Position numbers and translations under genes: made by a program. A stretch of 34,255 nt of DNA from an uncultured Archangium sp. (lineage in GTDB: Bacteria; Myxococcota; Myxococcia; Myxococcales; Myxococcaceae): positions 1-34,255 of the forward strand of contig CAIVGN010000179.1 of the NCBI GenBank assembly GCA_903905455.1. The letters run 5' to 3'. This document shows, in pieces, positions 1 through 7,637 of the stretch. The notes beneath the pieces are model-generated. The model was not told the origin of the DNA, did no database searches, and saw only the letters and a program-made list of their open reading frames with translations. The first letter of the stretch is position 1. Every line of letters begins with the position of its first letter.

Positions 1-24
1 CTTCTTTGAACGCCGGGCGCCGAA

Positions 25-678
25 CTACTGAATGTCGAAGGCCGACGAGACGGCCGAGGGCATCGTGCCGCTGGTGGCCGTCAGGGTGCAGCCGGTCGCC
101 GCCTTGTCGAGCTTGAGGCCGTTGAAGCTGGCGACGCCCCGGAGGGCGTTGACCGTCGAGAGGCTCGAGGGGTCGATGGCCGCGCTGCACGAGCCCGGGG
201 TGACGACCACCGTCACCGCCGCGCTCGACGCGGTCACCACGCCCGAGGCGTCTTCCACCGCCACCGCGGGGATGGGCCGCAGGAGGTTCTGCTGCGCGGT
301 GTTCGAAGGCGACGTCTGGAAGCGCAGGTGCGGCCCGGTCGACGAGGCGAAGACCACGGTGGCCTGGCCGCTGGTCGGGCCCGCGGTGGCCGTCACGGTG
401 AGCGTGCCCGGGGTGGTCGCGGTGAGCTTGGTAGTAGCCACCCCCGCGGCGTCGCTCTTCACGCTCGTCGCCGAGAGCTGCCCGCCGGCGCTGACGGTGA
501 ACTCGACCACGTCCGGAAAGGCCGTGCCGTCCGCCGCGGTGCTGGTGGCGGTGAGGGTGACGGCGTCGGTGCCGTTGGCCACGGCGCTCGACCGGTCGGC
601 CTTGACGACGATGGCCTGGGGCGCACCGGAACAACCCACCAGCACGGCGACACACAGAGCGGAGGCAAGGGAGCGCAT
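25..678 (-). CDS. Lipoprotein with bacterial Ig-like (Big_1-type) domain
   Basis: Predicted 217-aa exported lipoprotein. The start chosen is the ATG at 678 because it opens a short signal peptide (MRSLASALCVAVLVGC) with a clear lipobox, LVGC; reading further upstream would only translate the antisense of the neighbouring Asp-Ala-Gly repeat. Residues ~25-110 follow the invasin/intimin Big_1 pattern (VTLTATSTAADGT..., a buried SDAAGVATTKLTAT strand, GTLTVTATA), and a second beta-rich half with two Cys (~180-200) follows. Such domains usually form rigid stalks or ligand-binding modules at the cell surface; no catalytic motif is visible. It is transcribed divergently from the next lipoprotein, with 109 bp between the starts. 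The Ig-like and lipoprotein calls are solid from the sequence; the role is unknown. Confidence 0.8.
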   Translation of the reverse strand: MRSLASALCVAVLVGCSGAPQAIVVKADRSSAVANGTDAVTLTATSTAADGTAFPDVVEFTVSAGGQLSATSVKSDAAGVATTKLTATTPGTLTVTATAGPTSGQATVVFASSTGPHLRFQTSPSNTAQQNLLRPIPAVAVEDASGVVTASSAAVTVVVTPGSCSAAIDPSSLSTVNALRGVASFNGLKLDKAATGCTLTATSGTMPSAVSSAFDIQ

Positions 679-787
679 TGCCTGCCGCCTGTGCCTCAGC
701 TGGCCGCGAATGTCGACCGTGGGCCTGCGCGTGCCGGGCTGCACGACGCAACGCAACCAGCACCCGGCCGTACTAGAGGACGGGGCC

Positions 788-1342
788 ATGACCGTCAGGA
801 CCGCCGGGTTGCTGCTCTCCTTCTTCATGGCTTCTTCTTGCCTCTGCGGTCCCTCGGTCGACGTCGACGCGGGCCCGGGCGACGTCGACGCAGGCACGCC
901 CGACGCAGGGGCGCCCGACGCAGGGACACCCGACGCAGGGACACCCGACGCAGGGGCGCCCGACGCAGGGGCACCCGACGCAGGGACACCCGACGCAGGG
1001 GCGACACCGACCGCCTGCGAGGTGAAGGTCGTCGCCACCAGCCCCGCATGCAACGCAGACTGCGAGGCCCGCCTCTTCCTGCCTGATGGCCGTCGCTACT
1101 GCACGCTGACCTGTGCGACGCTCGCGGACTGCGCGCCCTACGGCGACACGCTGACCTGCGCCTCGGAGACAGGCACCTGCATGCCCCGGTGCCTGGCCGA
1201 CGCGGACTGCCTGGCCCAGGGCTTCCCTCGCTGCCACCCCGTCGGTTCGTTCTGCGACACGCTGCCTGCCTGCCGAAGCGACCAACTGTGTCTCGACAAC
1301 GGGCTGACCACCTGCGTGCTGGCCGGCAACTACTGCCAGTAG
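788..1342 (+). CDS. Cys-rich lipoprotein-like secreted protein with Asp-Ala-Gly linker
   Basis: 184-aa protein. The ATG at 788 is preceded by AGAGGA with 7-nt spacing, giving MTVRTAGLLLSFFMASSCLC, a hydrophobic export signal ending in a lipobox-like SSC. Then come seven to eight 5-residue units DAG(T/A)P encoded by 15-bp repeats (about 887-1003), a flexible linker. The C-terminal ~100 residues hold about 16 Cys in a pattern of short disulfide loops (CxxxC, CLADADC, CRSDQLC), typical of small myxobacterial surface proteins with repeats of the kind C..d.dC...g..C. No enzymatic motif is seen. The divergent partner at 25-678 is also a lipoprotein, so the pair may share a regulatory region. Function unknown. 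Confidence 0.8.
   Translation: MTVRTAGLLLSFFMASSCLCGPSVDVDAGPGDVDAGTPDAGAPDAGTPDAGTPDAGAPDAGAPDAGTPDAGATPTACEVKVVATSPACNADCEARLFLPDGRRYCTLTCATLADCAPYGDTLTCASETGTCMPRCLADADCLAQGFPRCHPVGSFCDTLPACRSDQLCLDNGLTTCVLAGNYCQ
887..1003 (+). repeat. 15-bp in-frame tandem repeat (DAG[T/A]P linker)
   Basis: About 7.5 copies of a 15-bp unit of the form GACGCAGG(G/C)(G/A)C(G/A)CCC code for DAGTP/DAGAP inside the 788-1342 gene. The unit length is a multiple of three, so copy-number change would alter linker length without a frameshift. Confidence 0.9.
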
Positions 1343-1406
1343 CCCCGGGGCCCGCCCCGTCGGATTGCCACGACCCACTGGCTCACGCCTCCTATGGTGC
1401 GCGCCC

Positions 1407-2477
1407 ATGCACCTCGACGCCTCGCTCCTCGCCCGCCTCGCCCCCTGGGGCTTCGACCCCGCGCAGCTCGACACCTTCGCCGCCCGCTGTGGGCACGCGG
1501 CCAGCTCCAACGCGGTGAAGGGCACGCTCACGTTGCCCGGCGCCGCAGACGTGCGCACCCTGCCCACCCGCGGCACGCCGGAGCACCAGCGCCTCACGAA
1601 GCTCGGCCTCGACGCGCTGGCCGCGAAGAAGGTAGGCGTGGTCATCCTCGCCGGCGGCATGGCCACGCGCTTCGGCGGGGTGGTGAAGGCCGTGGTGCCG
1701 GTGCTCGAGGACCGCACCTTCCTCAAGCTCAAGCTCGACGACGTGCGCGCCCGCGGCGGCGACGACGTGCCGGTGTACGTGATGAGCAGCTTCGCCACCC
1801 ACGAGCGCCTGCTGCAGCACGTCGCGGAGCTCGGCGCGAAGAACGTCGAGGTCTTCTCCCAGTTCGTCTCGCTGCGCCTGACTCCTGAAGGCCAGCTCTT
1901 CAAGGAAGCGGACGGTGACGTCTCGCCCTACGCCACCGGCCACGGCGACCTCACCTTCGCGCTGCGCAAGAGCGGCCTGCTGGGCAAGTTCCGCGCGGCC
2001 GGGGGCACGATGCTCATGATGTCCAACGTCGACAACCTCGGCGCGACGCTCGACCCGGCGGTGCTCGGCGCGCACCTCGACCGCGGCCTCGCGCTCTCGG
2101 CGGAGGTGGTGCGCAAGGAGAAGGGCGACAAGGGCGGCGCCCCGGCGCGGCTCGATGGCGTGCCGCAGATCATCGAGGGCTTCCGCTTCCCTGCCGACTT
2201 TGATCAGGACTCCATCCCGGTCTTCAACACCAACACCTTCGTGATGGACGCCGCGGCCATCGACCGCGACTTCGCCCTGCCCTTCTACCGGGTGGAGAAG
2301 AAGGTCGACGGGGCCACGGCCATCCAGTTCGAGCGGCTGGTGGGCGAGGTGACCGCGTTCCTCCCCACCACCTTCCTCGAGGTGCCGCGCGAGGGCGCGA
2401 CGTCACGGTTCTTGCCGGCGAAGGACCCCGCGGAGTTGCAGAGCCGCCTCGCCACCATCCGCCTCGTCACGGGCTGA
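1407..2477 (+). CDS. UTP-glucose-1-phosphate uridylyltransferase-like (eukaryotic-type UDPGP family)
   Basis: 356-aa nucleotidyltransferase predicted to make UDP-sugar from UTP and a sugar-1-phosphate in the cytoplasm. Visible motifs: the nucleotide-binding loop VVILAGGMATRFGG (~residues 82-95), GHGDL (~179-183), the UDPGP-specific MMSNVDNLGA (~200-210) and NTNTFVMD (~274-281), all in the order seen in UDPGP (PF01704) enzymes rather than in GalU. The ATG at 1407 is preferred: a -10-like TATGGT lies 8 nt upstream, whereas an in-frame ATG at 1365 would put the sequence before the conserved fold. At 356 aa it is shorter than eukaryotic UGPases (~470-500), lacking their long C-terminal beta-helix, so it may be a compact UDP-glucose or UDP-N-acetylhexosamine pyrophosphorylase; substrate is not resolved. 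Its 3' end overlaps the convergent kinase gene by 11 bp. Confidence 0.85.
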   Translation: MHLDASLLARLAPWGFDPAQLDTFAARCGHAASSNAVKGTLTLPGAADVRTLPTRGTPEHQRLTKLGLDALAAKKVGVVILAGGMATRFGGVVKAVVPVLEDRTFLKLKLDDVRARGGDDVPVYVMSSFATHERLLQHVAELGAKNVEVFSQFVSLRLTPEGQLFKEADGDVSPYATGHGDLTFALRKSGLLGKFRAAGGTMLMMSNVDNLGATLDPAVLGAHLDRGLALSAEVVRKEKGDKGGAPARLDGVPQIIEGFRFPADFDQDSIPVFNTNTFVMDAAAIDRDFALPFYRVEKKVDGATAIQFERLVGEVTAFLPTTFLEVPREGATSRFLPAKDPAELQSRLATIRLVTG

Positions 2478-5055
2478 GGTTCACCCGGCGGATCATCTCC
2501 TGGAACCGCGGGTCGTCGCGCAACGGCGCGAAGAGCGGCTCGACGCGCAACTGCACCAGGAACCAGCTGCGCGACTCGAAGGCCTTCTCCAGCCAGCCGA
2601 GGGCCTCGTCGACGTGGCCCAGGCTCGCGGAGATCATCGCCAGCTGCATCGCCCCCGAGGGGTGCGTGGGCAGCGCCTGCTCGAGGCGGTCCTGCCAGCG
2701 TCGCGCCTCGGCCTCGTCGTGACTGAGGGCCGCCGTCGCCCCCAGCTCGCCCATCAGCTCCAGCGACTTCTGATCAGACAAGGCGAAGGCCTCGAGGAAC
2801 TCCGCCCGCGCACCCGCCGCGTCACCCTTCGCCCGCAGGGCCCGGCCCCGCCACATGTGCGCGATGGGGAAGGCGGCATCCATGGTGATCAACCGGTCGC
2901 TCTGCTGCAGCACCGCGGCCCAGTCGCCCGCGTAGCCGTTGACCACCGACGCCGCGTTGTTGGCCACCAGCGAGAGCGGGTCGAGTCGTTGAGCGGTGCG
3001 CGCCTCGGCGAGCCCCCGCGCGGACAGGCCGCGGTACGCGAGGTGGAGGGCGAACCAGTGATGCGCGGTCACGTAGTTCGGGTCGAGCTCGATGGCGCGC
3101 AGGAACTCGGCCTCCGCGGCCTTCCAGTCCCAGTCGCAGTGGCCCAGGAGCAGCGCGCTGCTCGCGTGCGCGGTGGCCAGCGACGGGTCCAGCTCCAACG
3201 CCCGGGTGATGGCCGCCCGCGCCGTGGGACAGTTCTCCTTCGAGGGCACGCCGGCGTATTGATCCATCAACGCGAGGCTGTCGCCCAGGCCCACCCACGC
3301 AGGCGCGAAGCCCGGGTCGACGTCGAGGGCCTGCTTGAAGAGCGCGGCGCCCTTGGTCAGCCCGTCGGCGGTGCGCTTGTTCCAGTAGTAGCGACCCTTC
3401 AAGTACAGCCGGAACGCCTCCGGGTCCCGGGGCTGTTGCGAGAGGCTGATCAACGGCGCGCCCGCGTCACCTCTCGACAGCGCGCCCTGCACCCCCTCGG
3501 CGAGCTCCCGCTGGAGGACGATGAGGTCGGTCTGCGCCCGGTCCCAGCGGTGGCCCCAGAGCAGCGCGCCGGAGCGCACGTCGATCAACTCCGCGCGCAC
3601 CACCTGCCGCGCGGTCAGCTCGCCGGTGAGCATCACCTCCACGCCCAGGCGCGCCGCCATCTGCGCAGGCGTGCCCCCGCCGGCCTTCGCCCGGTACACG
3701 CTGCCCCGCGGCATCACCCGCAACGAGGGCGCCCGCGAGAGCTGGTAGATGACGCTCTCGGTGAGGCCGTCGCCCAGGTACTCGCTCTCGGGGTCATCGG
3801 TGGCGTTCTCGAAGGGCAGCACGGCGATGGACGTCACCGCGGCCTCGACCGGGCGGGCCGCCGGCTCGAGGAGCCAGGCCCCGAGCGCCGCGACCACCAG
3901 CACCACCAGCGCGCCCCCGGCGGCCGCGCGCTTGCCCCCGCGAGACTTCACCGCGGGCCCCTGCGCCACCTTGCGCAGGCTGTCCCGGAGCTGCGGCGGG
4001 AGCGGCATGCGCCCCACGTCGAGCCGCGCAGGCAGGGAGAACGACCGCGCCTCGCCTTCAGGCTCCGGGGTCGCGCGCGGCTCGCTTTGCGCCGGCGTCG
4101 ACGCGGCCGCCGGGTAGCGCACCAGGGTGTCACCCGTCGGCTCCGGCTCGGGCACCTCGTCCTCCAGCAGCGCCGCGAGGCCCTCGGGCTTCGCGAAGGG
4201 CGCCAGCGCCGCGCCCAGCTCCGCGGCCGTCTGGAACCGCCGCGCCGGGTCCTTGTCGAGGGCGCGGGCCACCACGGCGCCCAGGGCCGGAGGCAGGCCG
4301 CCCCCGCTCGCGTCGAGCGCCGGCGCCTCGGCCGAGAGCACCTGCACCGCGAGCTCGGCGAAGCTGTCGGCGGCGAAGGGCACGTGGCCCGACACCATCT
4401 CGTAGAGGATGACGCCCAGGCTGTAGACGTCGGACCGCGCGTCGGCGTGCTTCGCCCCCTTGAGCTGCTCGGGCGCCATGTACAGCGGCGTGCCCATCGT
4501 GATGCCCGACCGCGTCTGGCGCAGGCCCCCGTCTTCCGCGGTGAAGCGCGAGACGCCGAAGTCGAGCACCTTGGCGAAGCCCACCCCGTCGCGCAGGGTG
4601 AGGAAGAGGTTCTCGGGCTTCAGGTCGCGGTGGACGATGTCGGCCTGGTGGGCGGCCTGCACCGCGTCGCACACCTGCACCAGCACCGCCGCCGCGAGGC
4701 CCGCGTCGAGCCGTCCGCGCCAGCGCAGCACCTCGTTGAGCGGCCGCCCCTCGAGGAACTCCATCACCAGGTAAGGCGAGCCGTCGGCCAGCAGCCCCGC
4801 GTCGAAGGTCTCCACGATGTGCGCGTTGCCGATGCGCCCGGCCGCCGACGCCTCCTTGAGGAAGCGCTCCACCACCTCGGCGTCGTGGCGAAACCGCGGG
4901 TGCAGCACCTTCACCGCGCGCCGGTGCCGGGTGAACTTGTGCTCCACCTCGTAGACCGCGCCCAGGCCGCCGGCGCCCACGTGGCGCACCACCACCAGGC
5001 GGTCGGCGATCACCGCGCCCGGCGCCAGCTGCCCTGTGACCACGTCAGAAGACAC
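2467..5055 (-). CDS. Membrane-anchored Ser/Thr protein kinase with TolB-like and TPR domains
   Basis: 862-aa Hanks-type kinase. Kinase domain ~residues 18-290: Gly-rich GAGGLGAVY (~27-35), catalytic Lys in AVKVL (~49), HRDLKPEN (~142), DFG (~165), and MGTPLYMAPEQ (~187-197), so it looks catalytically intact. A Pro/Glu-rich linker leads to one transmembrane helix (~377-395, GGALVVLVVAALGAW). The predicted outer part starts with a TolB-N/CsgG-like domain (IAVLPFENATDDPESEYLGDG, ~409 on; GVEVMLTGEL; LLWGHRWDR) and continues as about eight TPR-like helical pairs (~545-850). Start is GTG at 5055; the next upstream ATG is out of frame. On the minus strand a -10-like TATGCT ends 9 nt before the GTG, suggesting a very short leader. 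It is divergent from a gene whose product has the same type of domain. Confidence 0.9.
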   Translation of the reverse strand: MSSDVVTGQLAPGAVIADRLVVVRHVGAGGLGAVYEVEHKFTRHRRAVKVLHPRFRHDAEVVERFLKEASAAGRIGNAHIVETFDAGLLADGSPYLVMEFLEGRPLNEVLRWRGRLDAGLAAAVLVQVCDAVQAAHQADIVHRDLKPENLFLTLRDGVGFAKVLDFGVSRFTAEDGGLRQTRSGITMGTPLYMAPEQLKGAKHADARSDVYSLGVILYEMVSGHVPFAADSFAELAVQVLSAEAPALDASGGGLPPALGAVVARALDKDPARRFQTAAELGAALAPFAKPEGLAALLEDEVPEPEPTGDTLVRYPAAASTPAQSEPRATPEPEGEARSFSLPARLDVGRMPLPPQLRDSLRKVAQGPAVKSRGGKRAAAGGALVVLVVAALGAWLLEPAARPVEAAVTSIAVLPFENATDDPESEYLGDGLTESVIYQLSRAPSLRVMPRGSVYRAKAGGGTPAQMAARLGVEVMLTGELTARQVVRAELIDVRSGALLWGHRWDRAQTDLIVLQRELAEGVQGALSRGDAGAPLISLSQQPRDPEAFRLYLKGRYYWNKRTADGLTKGAALFKQALDVDPGFAPAWVGLGDSLALMDQYAGVPSKENCPTARAAITRALELDPSLATAHASSALLLGHCDWDWKAAEAEFLRAIELDPNYVTAHHWFALHLAYRGLSARGLAEARTAQRLDPLSLVANNAASVVNGYAGDWAAVLQQSDRLITMDAAFPIAHMWRGRALRAKGDAAGARAEFLEAFALSDQKSLELMGELGATAALSHDEAEARRWQDRLEQALPTHPSGAMQLAMISASLGHVDEALGWLEKAFESRSWFLVQLRVEPLFAPLRDDPRFQEMIRRVNLSP

Positions 5056-5089
5056 GGGGCGGGGAGCATAGGCCCTCGACCCCGGCCTC

Positions 5090-5262
5090 TTCCCCCACGT
5101 AATTTCGGTCAGCAGCGGAATCGTCGCACCTACACGGAGGGAATCTGCCTGCCGCGAAGTTCCTCGGGTTAACTCCGCCCCGGAGGCGCCACTCGGAAGT
5201 CAGAGCGGAAGGCCCCGAAGGCGCTGCGTGCTCCCCCGACGCGCAGCGCCTTCGTTTTTGCG
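5090..5262 (+). ncRNA. Candidate small RNA or leader ending in an intrinsic terminator
   Basis: The 232 bp between the divergent starts at 5055 and 5288 contain no credible ORF, yet end in a strong plus-strand terminator. A transcript beginning somewhere near 5100 (a GTAATT sits at 5099-5104, with CTCGAC 17-18 nt upstream as a weak -35) would be roughly 150-170 nt. Internal structure includes the hairpin CTCCG-CCC-CGGAG at 5173-5185. It could be a free-standing small RNA (a 6S-like or regulatory RNA) or an attenuator/riboswitch leader for the gene at 5288. I recognise no Rfam signature. Start position is a guess; only the 3' end is well supported. Confidence 0.4.
5216..5259 (+). terminator. 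Rho-independent terminator, 25 bp upstream of a gene
   Basis: Perfect 13-bp stem CGAAGGCGCTGCG (5216-5228) / CGCAGCGCCTTCG (5242-5254), extended by a T-G and a G-C pair, 9-nt loop, followed at once by TTTTT (5255-5259). No U-run on the other strand, so it is directional (+). It is the only canonical terminator I found in the window, and it precedes rather than follows a gene. Confidence 0.85.
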
Positions 5263-5287
5263 GGGTGCCTGCTGCTACGAGGTGACG

Positions 5288-6919
5288 ATGCTGAAGGCCC
5301 TGGTGAGCGTGCTGCTGGTGGCGAGCCCGATGCGCGTGGCCGTGCTCCCCTTCGAGAACGCCACGCAGGACCCACAGCTCGAGGTGCTGCGCGTGGGCCT
5401 CGCCGACCTCGTGGCCACCGACCTCGCCGGCGCCGAGCCCCTCGAGGTGGTCGAACGCGCGCGCTTCGCCGAGGTGCTCAAGGAGCTCCAGCTCCAGCAG
5501 ACGAAGTACTTCGACGCCACGCAGGCGGTGCAGCTGGGCAAGGGACTGAGCGCCACCCACCTCGTCACCGGCACGCTCGTCGCCGTGGCGCCGAAGGTGC
5601 GCATCGCGGTGCGGGTCATCGAGGTCAAGGGCGGCGCGGTGATCAGCACCGCCACCGTCACCGGCACGCCGGCGGATCTCTTCGAGCTCGAGGCGTCGCT
5701 GGTGCAGCAGCTCGTCACCGCCCTGCGCGCGAAGCTCGAGGCCACGCGCTCGGGCCACGCCTCGCTGGGCACCCTCGTCACCTGGTCCCAGGGCGTCGAC
5801 CTCGCCGACCGGGGCGAACTTGACGCCGCCAAGTCGAAGCTCGCCGAGGCCGTGCGGTCCGGCCCCGACTTCACGCTCGGAAAGGAACGCTACGCGGAGA
5901 TCCTCAAGCGCCTGCGCGAGGCCCAGAAGAAACACGGCTCGGGCATCGAAGAGGCCAGCCAGGTGCTGCGCGCCCGGTTGCTTCCCCAGCTGGGCAAGCC
6001 ACCCGTCGAGCGCGCGCTCGCGGTGCGCGCCGCCCTGGCGAACCTCGCGCTGCTGGAGCTCGCTCGCGTCGTCGGGGCCCAGCCGGAGCGCGCGAACTAC
6101 GTGCCGCCTGAGAAGCGCGCCCAGGTCGAGCGCCTCGAGGCCGAGTTCGTGCTCCACGCCAGCGCGCTCGTCGCCGAGTTGCGACCGGTACGCCAGCAGC
6201 ACCTGGACCTCACCCTCGCCGACGAGGACGCCGCGCTCGGCGCCCAGGTCTTCGGGATCGAACTCGGTGATTGGGACTTCGCCACCCCGACCTCCGTCGC
6301 CAGCGACCTGGGGAACTTCCTCGGCTCGGGGTGGACCCCGTACCGCAGCGCCGTCCCCCAGTTCGTCCTGCGCCCCTCGCCCGCCCAGCGCGCCCCCGCC
6401 CAGCTCGAGGCCGCGCGGCGGTGGTTCGCGCTCGCCCGGAAGGAGATCCCCTTCGAGCTCGAAGAGACCCGCCCCCTCCTCGCGGGGAAGGTCGCCAACG
6501 AACAGGCCGAGATGTTGGTGCTCCTGGGGCACCCGGAAGAGGCCGTCGCCCAGTGGCAGGGCTTCCTCGACGCCTACCCCGCCGACCTCTCGTTCGCCGC
6601 GTACTCGAAGAAGCTCGAGGCGGTGATGCTCCTCGACGACCAGGCCGAGCGGGAAGAGCGGCAGGTCAAGGCGTGCGACGCGGCGGTGCTCGAGCAGGGC
6701 GCGGAGCTGATGACCCGTACCTGGCGCGCCAAGGGCCGCGCGGGGCTGGTGACGCTCGGGGAGGCGCTGACGAAGTGCTCGAAGAAGGAGCCGAAGTTCG
6801 AACGCGCGAGCTGGGTGTTGGTCGCAGCCGAGCTGCGCCGCGTCGCTGATTGCGAAGGCTTCGAGGCGTGGCGCTTGCGCGCGGTGAAGGCCGGGGTCGG
6901 GCTCGAAGCGTGTCCGTGA
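5288..6919 (+). CDS. Secreted CsgG/TolB-like protein with TPR-like helical region
   Basis: 543-aa protein. ATG at 5288 has GAGG 5 nt upstream. A very short export signal (MLKALVSVLLVASP) runs directly into a CsgG/FlgO/TolB-N type alpha/beta domain: RVAVLPFENATQDPQLEVL (~16-34), VVERARFAEVLKELQ, then QLGKGLSATHLVTGTL (~95-110), IAVRVIEVKGG. This is the curli-type signature of a domain found in outer-membrane assembly proteins. No lipobox Cys is present, so it is not a classical CsgG lipoprotein pore. The rest (~170-543) is mostly amphipathic helix with TPR-like pairs. It is divergent from the kinase, whose extracytoplasmic part has a matching VLPFENAT.DP segment; a shared ligand or pathway is an inference. 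An intrinsic terminator stands immediately upstream, so expression may depend on readthrough or on a promoter within 30 bp of the start. Confidence 0.8.
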   Translation: MLKALVSVLLVASPMRVAVLPFENATQDPQLEVLRVGLADLVATDLAGAEPLEVVERARFAEVLKELQLQQTKYFDATQAVQLGKGLSATHLVTGTLVAVAPKVRIAVRVIEVKGGAVISTATVTGTPADLFELEASLVQQLVTALRAKLEATRSGHASLGTLVTWSQGVDLADRGELDAAKSKLAEAVRSGPDFTLGKERYAEILKRLREAQKKHGSGIEEASQVLRARLLPQLGKPPVERALAVRAALANLALLELARVVGAQPERANYVPPEKRAQVERLEAEFVLHASALVAELRPVRQQHLDLTLADEDAALGAQVFGIELGDWDFATPTSVASDLGNFLGSGWTPYRSAVPQFVLRPSPAQRAPAQLEAARRWFALARKEIPFELEETRPLLAGKVANEQAEMLVLLGHPEEAVAQWQGFLDAYPADLSFAAYSKKLEAVMLLDDQAEREERQVKACDAAVLEQGAELMTRTWRAKGRAGLVTLGEALTKCSKKEPKFERASWVLVAAELRRVADCEGFEAWRLRAVKAGVGLEACP

Positions 6920-6924
6920 GGTGC

Positions 6925-7045
6925 GGGGAACGGCGGCCTGCGGGGAGCGCACGGGACGGGTGACGTGTGGGCCGTGCTCGTCTCCCGCAGCCCCTCGTGG
7001 CCAGACGCTGTTGACGCCGGCGGGCAGGCTTCGATGACAGTGATG
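6925..7045 (+). repeat. Dispersed intergenic element, copy A
   Basis: Starts a few bases after the stop at 6919. Shares with copies B and C (9697-9815, 9872-9983) the order: GGGGAGCG, then (C/T)GCTCGTC, GCAGCCCCT, a GACGCTGTTGACG core, and GGCTTCGATGACA. CTGCGGG...GCACGG can pair with CCGTGC...CCCGCAG (about 6947-6963 with 6991-7009), giving a stable stem-loop. The 158-bp gap 6920-7077 holds nothing else. Confidence 0.65.
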
Positions 7046-7077
7046 CGACATTCCAGGCCACGCGCGTCCTCTCTTTC

Positions 7078-7593
7078 GTGAACGTCCAACGCGTCGTCCT
7101 TTCGCTCTGCGCTGCCCTCGGCTTCGGCCTTCTTTCCTGCGGTGCCCCTCCCTCCGCCAGCGACGCCGGCGACGACGACGCGGGGACCACGCTGACCGAC
7201 GCGGGGATGGATGCCCTCGCCGGGACGTGGACCCTCTCGGGCACCGTGAGCTTCGGCGCCAACCCGTACCAGCTCGTGGGGCCCCTCACCTTGACCCGGG
7301 CCAGCGACGGGAACTACCGGGCGCTGATGTCGGGCTGCACCATTCCCTTCGAGCAGGTGAGCACCACCACGCTGCGCTCGGTGGAGACCACCTGCAGCTT
7401 CACCCAGGCCGACCTCACCCAGGTCACCCTCAATGGCTTCACGCCGGGCTTCGGCGACTCCGTGACCATGCGCTTTTCGGGCGGCGGCGAAGTGCGCCTC
7501 GTCGCGGACGTCTTCTCGGCCAACGGTGGCGTCGTGGACCTGCACTTCCCCAACGTGCCGGGCACCTGGTCGTTCTCGGGCGCGCGCCGTTGA
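7078..7593 (+). CDS. Small lipoprotein, unknown function
   Basis: 171-aa protein starting at a GTG (7078); the signal peptide MNVQRVVLSLCAALGFGLLSC has a clear lipobox LLSC. An Asp/Ala/Gly-rich linker (ASDAGDDDAGTTLTDAG) then leads to a ~120-residue beta-rich domain with alternating Thr/Ser and hydrophobic residues, two central Cys (CTIPFEQ...TTCSF) and the ending GTWSFSGARR. The domain opens with GTWTLSGTV and closes with GTWSFSG, reminiscent of lipocalin-like small barrels, but this is only a pattern resemblance. It follows element copy A and precedes another lipoprotein gene by 44 bp. No Shine-Dalgarno sequence is evident. Confidence 0.7.
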   Translation: MNVQRVVLSLCAALGFGLLSCGAPPSASDAGDDDAGTTLTDAGMDALAGTWTLSGTVSFGANPYQLVGPLTLTRASDGNYRALMSGCTIPFEQVSTTTLRSVETTCSFTQADLTQVTLNGFTPGFGDSVTMRFSGGGEVRLVADVFSANGGVVDLHFPNVPGTWSFSGARR

Positions 7594-7637
7594 GTCACGC
7601 GTGCCGAGCCGCGGACTTCTTGCTACGCGGCCTCCGC

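Noticed and set aside
679-1053. N-terminal extension of the 25-678 gene to 1053
   Set aside because: It would translate the antisense of the DAG repeat and bury the signal peptide and lipobox that begin at 678.
2614-5172. Plus-strand 852-aa open frame opposite the kinase
   Set aside because: Arg/His-rich antisense shadow of an unmistakable kinase-TPR protein.
5090-5262. SRP RNA, tmRNA or tRNA in the gap before 5288
   Set aside because: No GGAAGNNAGCAG-type SRP loop, no T-loop GGTTCGA, no tmRNA tag ORF; left as an unidentified RNA candidate.
5045-7051. Minus-strand 668-aa open frame across the 5288-6919 gene
   Set aside because: Composition is Arg/Gly/Leu/Glu-rich shadow sequence with no motif; the plus-strand frame has a signal peptide and a recognisable domain.
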